This document shows, in pieces, positions 63,251-63,631 of a stretch of DNA of 63,631 nt. The notes under the pieces are model-generated. The model was not told where the DNA came from. It saw nothing but the letters and a program-made list of their open reading frames with translations, and did not search any database. Both the position numbers and the translations under genes were made by a program. Positions within the stretch are counted from its first letter, which is position 1; every line of letters starts with the position of its first letter. The DNA comes from Planctomycetota bacterium. Lineage in GTDB: Bacteria; Planctomycetota; Phycisphaerae; UBA1845; UTPLA1. The DNA lies in NCBI GenBank assembly GCA_003576905.1, contig QEVG01000029.1:1-63631 (forward strand), written 5' to 3'.

Positions 63251-63631
63251 CGCCGGGTGACGCGCCAGGGAGTTCCGCGCTGTTCTGCGGCGGTCCGAGC
63301 GAAGTCCAATCGCCGCGCCGCGCGTCCGCGGCTCGCCGGCGCTCGGGGCACGGTGTGGGCGGCGCCGTAGAGGAATGGGTTACTCTTTGACATCGGAGTG
63401 CAGATCACACGACACGTGTTTTCGCAGAGGTCGGGCGGGCGCTGCGCACCGCGCGCATCCTGTCGTACGTCTCGATAATCAAACCTGAATGGGGGCATGC
63501 ACAAATTATTTTTATCCTGAAAAACGGCGTTCCTTGCGCAGGAAGGCTGAATGGAACCTGAACAACCTGAATGCGTTCAGGTTTGGGGTGGGGCGGGGCG
63601 CGAACGGTGAGTTGCGGGTTTCGAGAGAGAA
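63251..63631. other. Gene-free region at the window end
   Basis: No gene recognised. Holds an AT-rich patch (CAAATTATTTTTATCC, 63502-63517) and a cluster of CCTGAA words; it may be the upstream region of a gene beyond the window. Confidence 0.5.
63484..63581. repeat. Cluster of CCTGAA direct repeats with one inverted copy
   Basis: CCTGAA occurs at 63484, 63516, 63557 and 63566, and its complement TTCAGG at 63576; the last two form a CCTGAA-TGCG-TTCAGG hairpin. Spacing is irregular. Could be binding sites of a regulator or an RNA element. Confidence 0.4.

Noticed and set aside
1-63631. tRNA, rRNA, riboswitch and transposase genes
   Set aside because: Spacers were read on both strands for T-arm words and conserved riboswitch cores; nothing convincing was seen. 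A covariance-model search would be decisive.

Overview
The window is about 64% GC and carries a closely packed set of chromosomal genes from what is most likely a planctomycete (Planctomycetota, possibly Phycisphaerae-like). This rests on large surface proteins with Cys/Asp-rich repeats of the type DCN-x-NG-x-PDEC, thrombospondin type-3 repeats, a choice-of-anchor-Q beta-helix protein, pseudopilins with a C-terminal H-X(n)-DG signature, a Sua5/low-molecular-weight phosphatase fusion, and several hypothetical families that look planctomycete-specific. No rRNA, tRNA, CRISPR array, transposase or phage gene was recognised. The taxonomic call is an inference from gene content.

Layout. 1-3021: a secreted beta-helix/repeat protein whose 5' end looks broken. 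3154-8942: nuoL-nuoM-nuoN (complex I proton-pumping subunits) without nuoA-K nearby; a short palindromic element sits in frame inside nuoL and a related copy lies between nuoL and nuoM. 9046-11345: ferritin-like protein, NhaR-type LysR regulator, CPBP-family membrane protease. 11394-17488: CopA-type Cu ATPase, RibF, DHH phosphoesterase, haem-motif membrane protein, site-2 protease. 17862-21994: a very basic repeat protein, a sulfotransferase-like protein, an M14 peptidase lipoprotein, IspG and a small ORF. 22175-30678: six-module NHL-type protein, Zn/Cd-type ATPase, hydrolase lipoprotein, zinc-ribbon protein, pseudopilin, and a DUF3300 protein with a huge Gly/Arg tail. 30955-34524: psd-pssA (phosphatidylethanolamine synthesis) facing a TPR/GT-C membrane protein. 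34851-38944: small coiled-coil protein and a 1146-residue TSP3-repeat surface protein. 38975-51095: seven genes on the minus strand (two TPR/GT-C proteins, RsgA, another GT-C protein, then MoxR/DUF58/transglutaminase with 4-base overlaps). 51159-63250: SurE, aldo/keto reductase, hypothetical, RpiB, Sua5-phosphatase fusion, condensation-like acyltransferase, an orphan pyruvate dehydrogenase E1-alpha, an SGNH hydrolase and a large secreted protein with a pseudopilin-like C-terminus.

Themes. Much of the window concerns the cell envelope: secreted repeat proteins, two of which share a C-terminal Cys-Gly-x-Cys-Gly-Pro + membrane helix + Arg tail that may be a sorting signal; membrane glycosyltransferases; intramembrane proteases; and phospholipid synthesis. 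The most unusual signals are the in-frame palindromic repeat in nuoL, the shared CGxCGP C-terminus, a perfectly symmetric bidirectional promoter between surE and a GT-C gene, the basic SYARR-repeat protein with a palindrome next to its ribosome-binding site, and the secreted-domain/pseudopilin fusion. Long open frames antisense to genes are GC artefacts and were left out.
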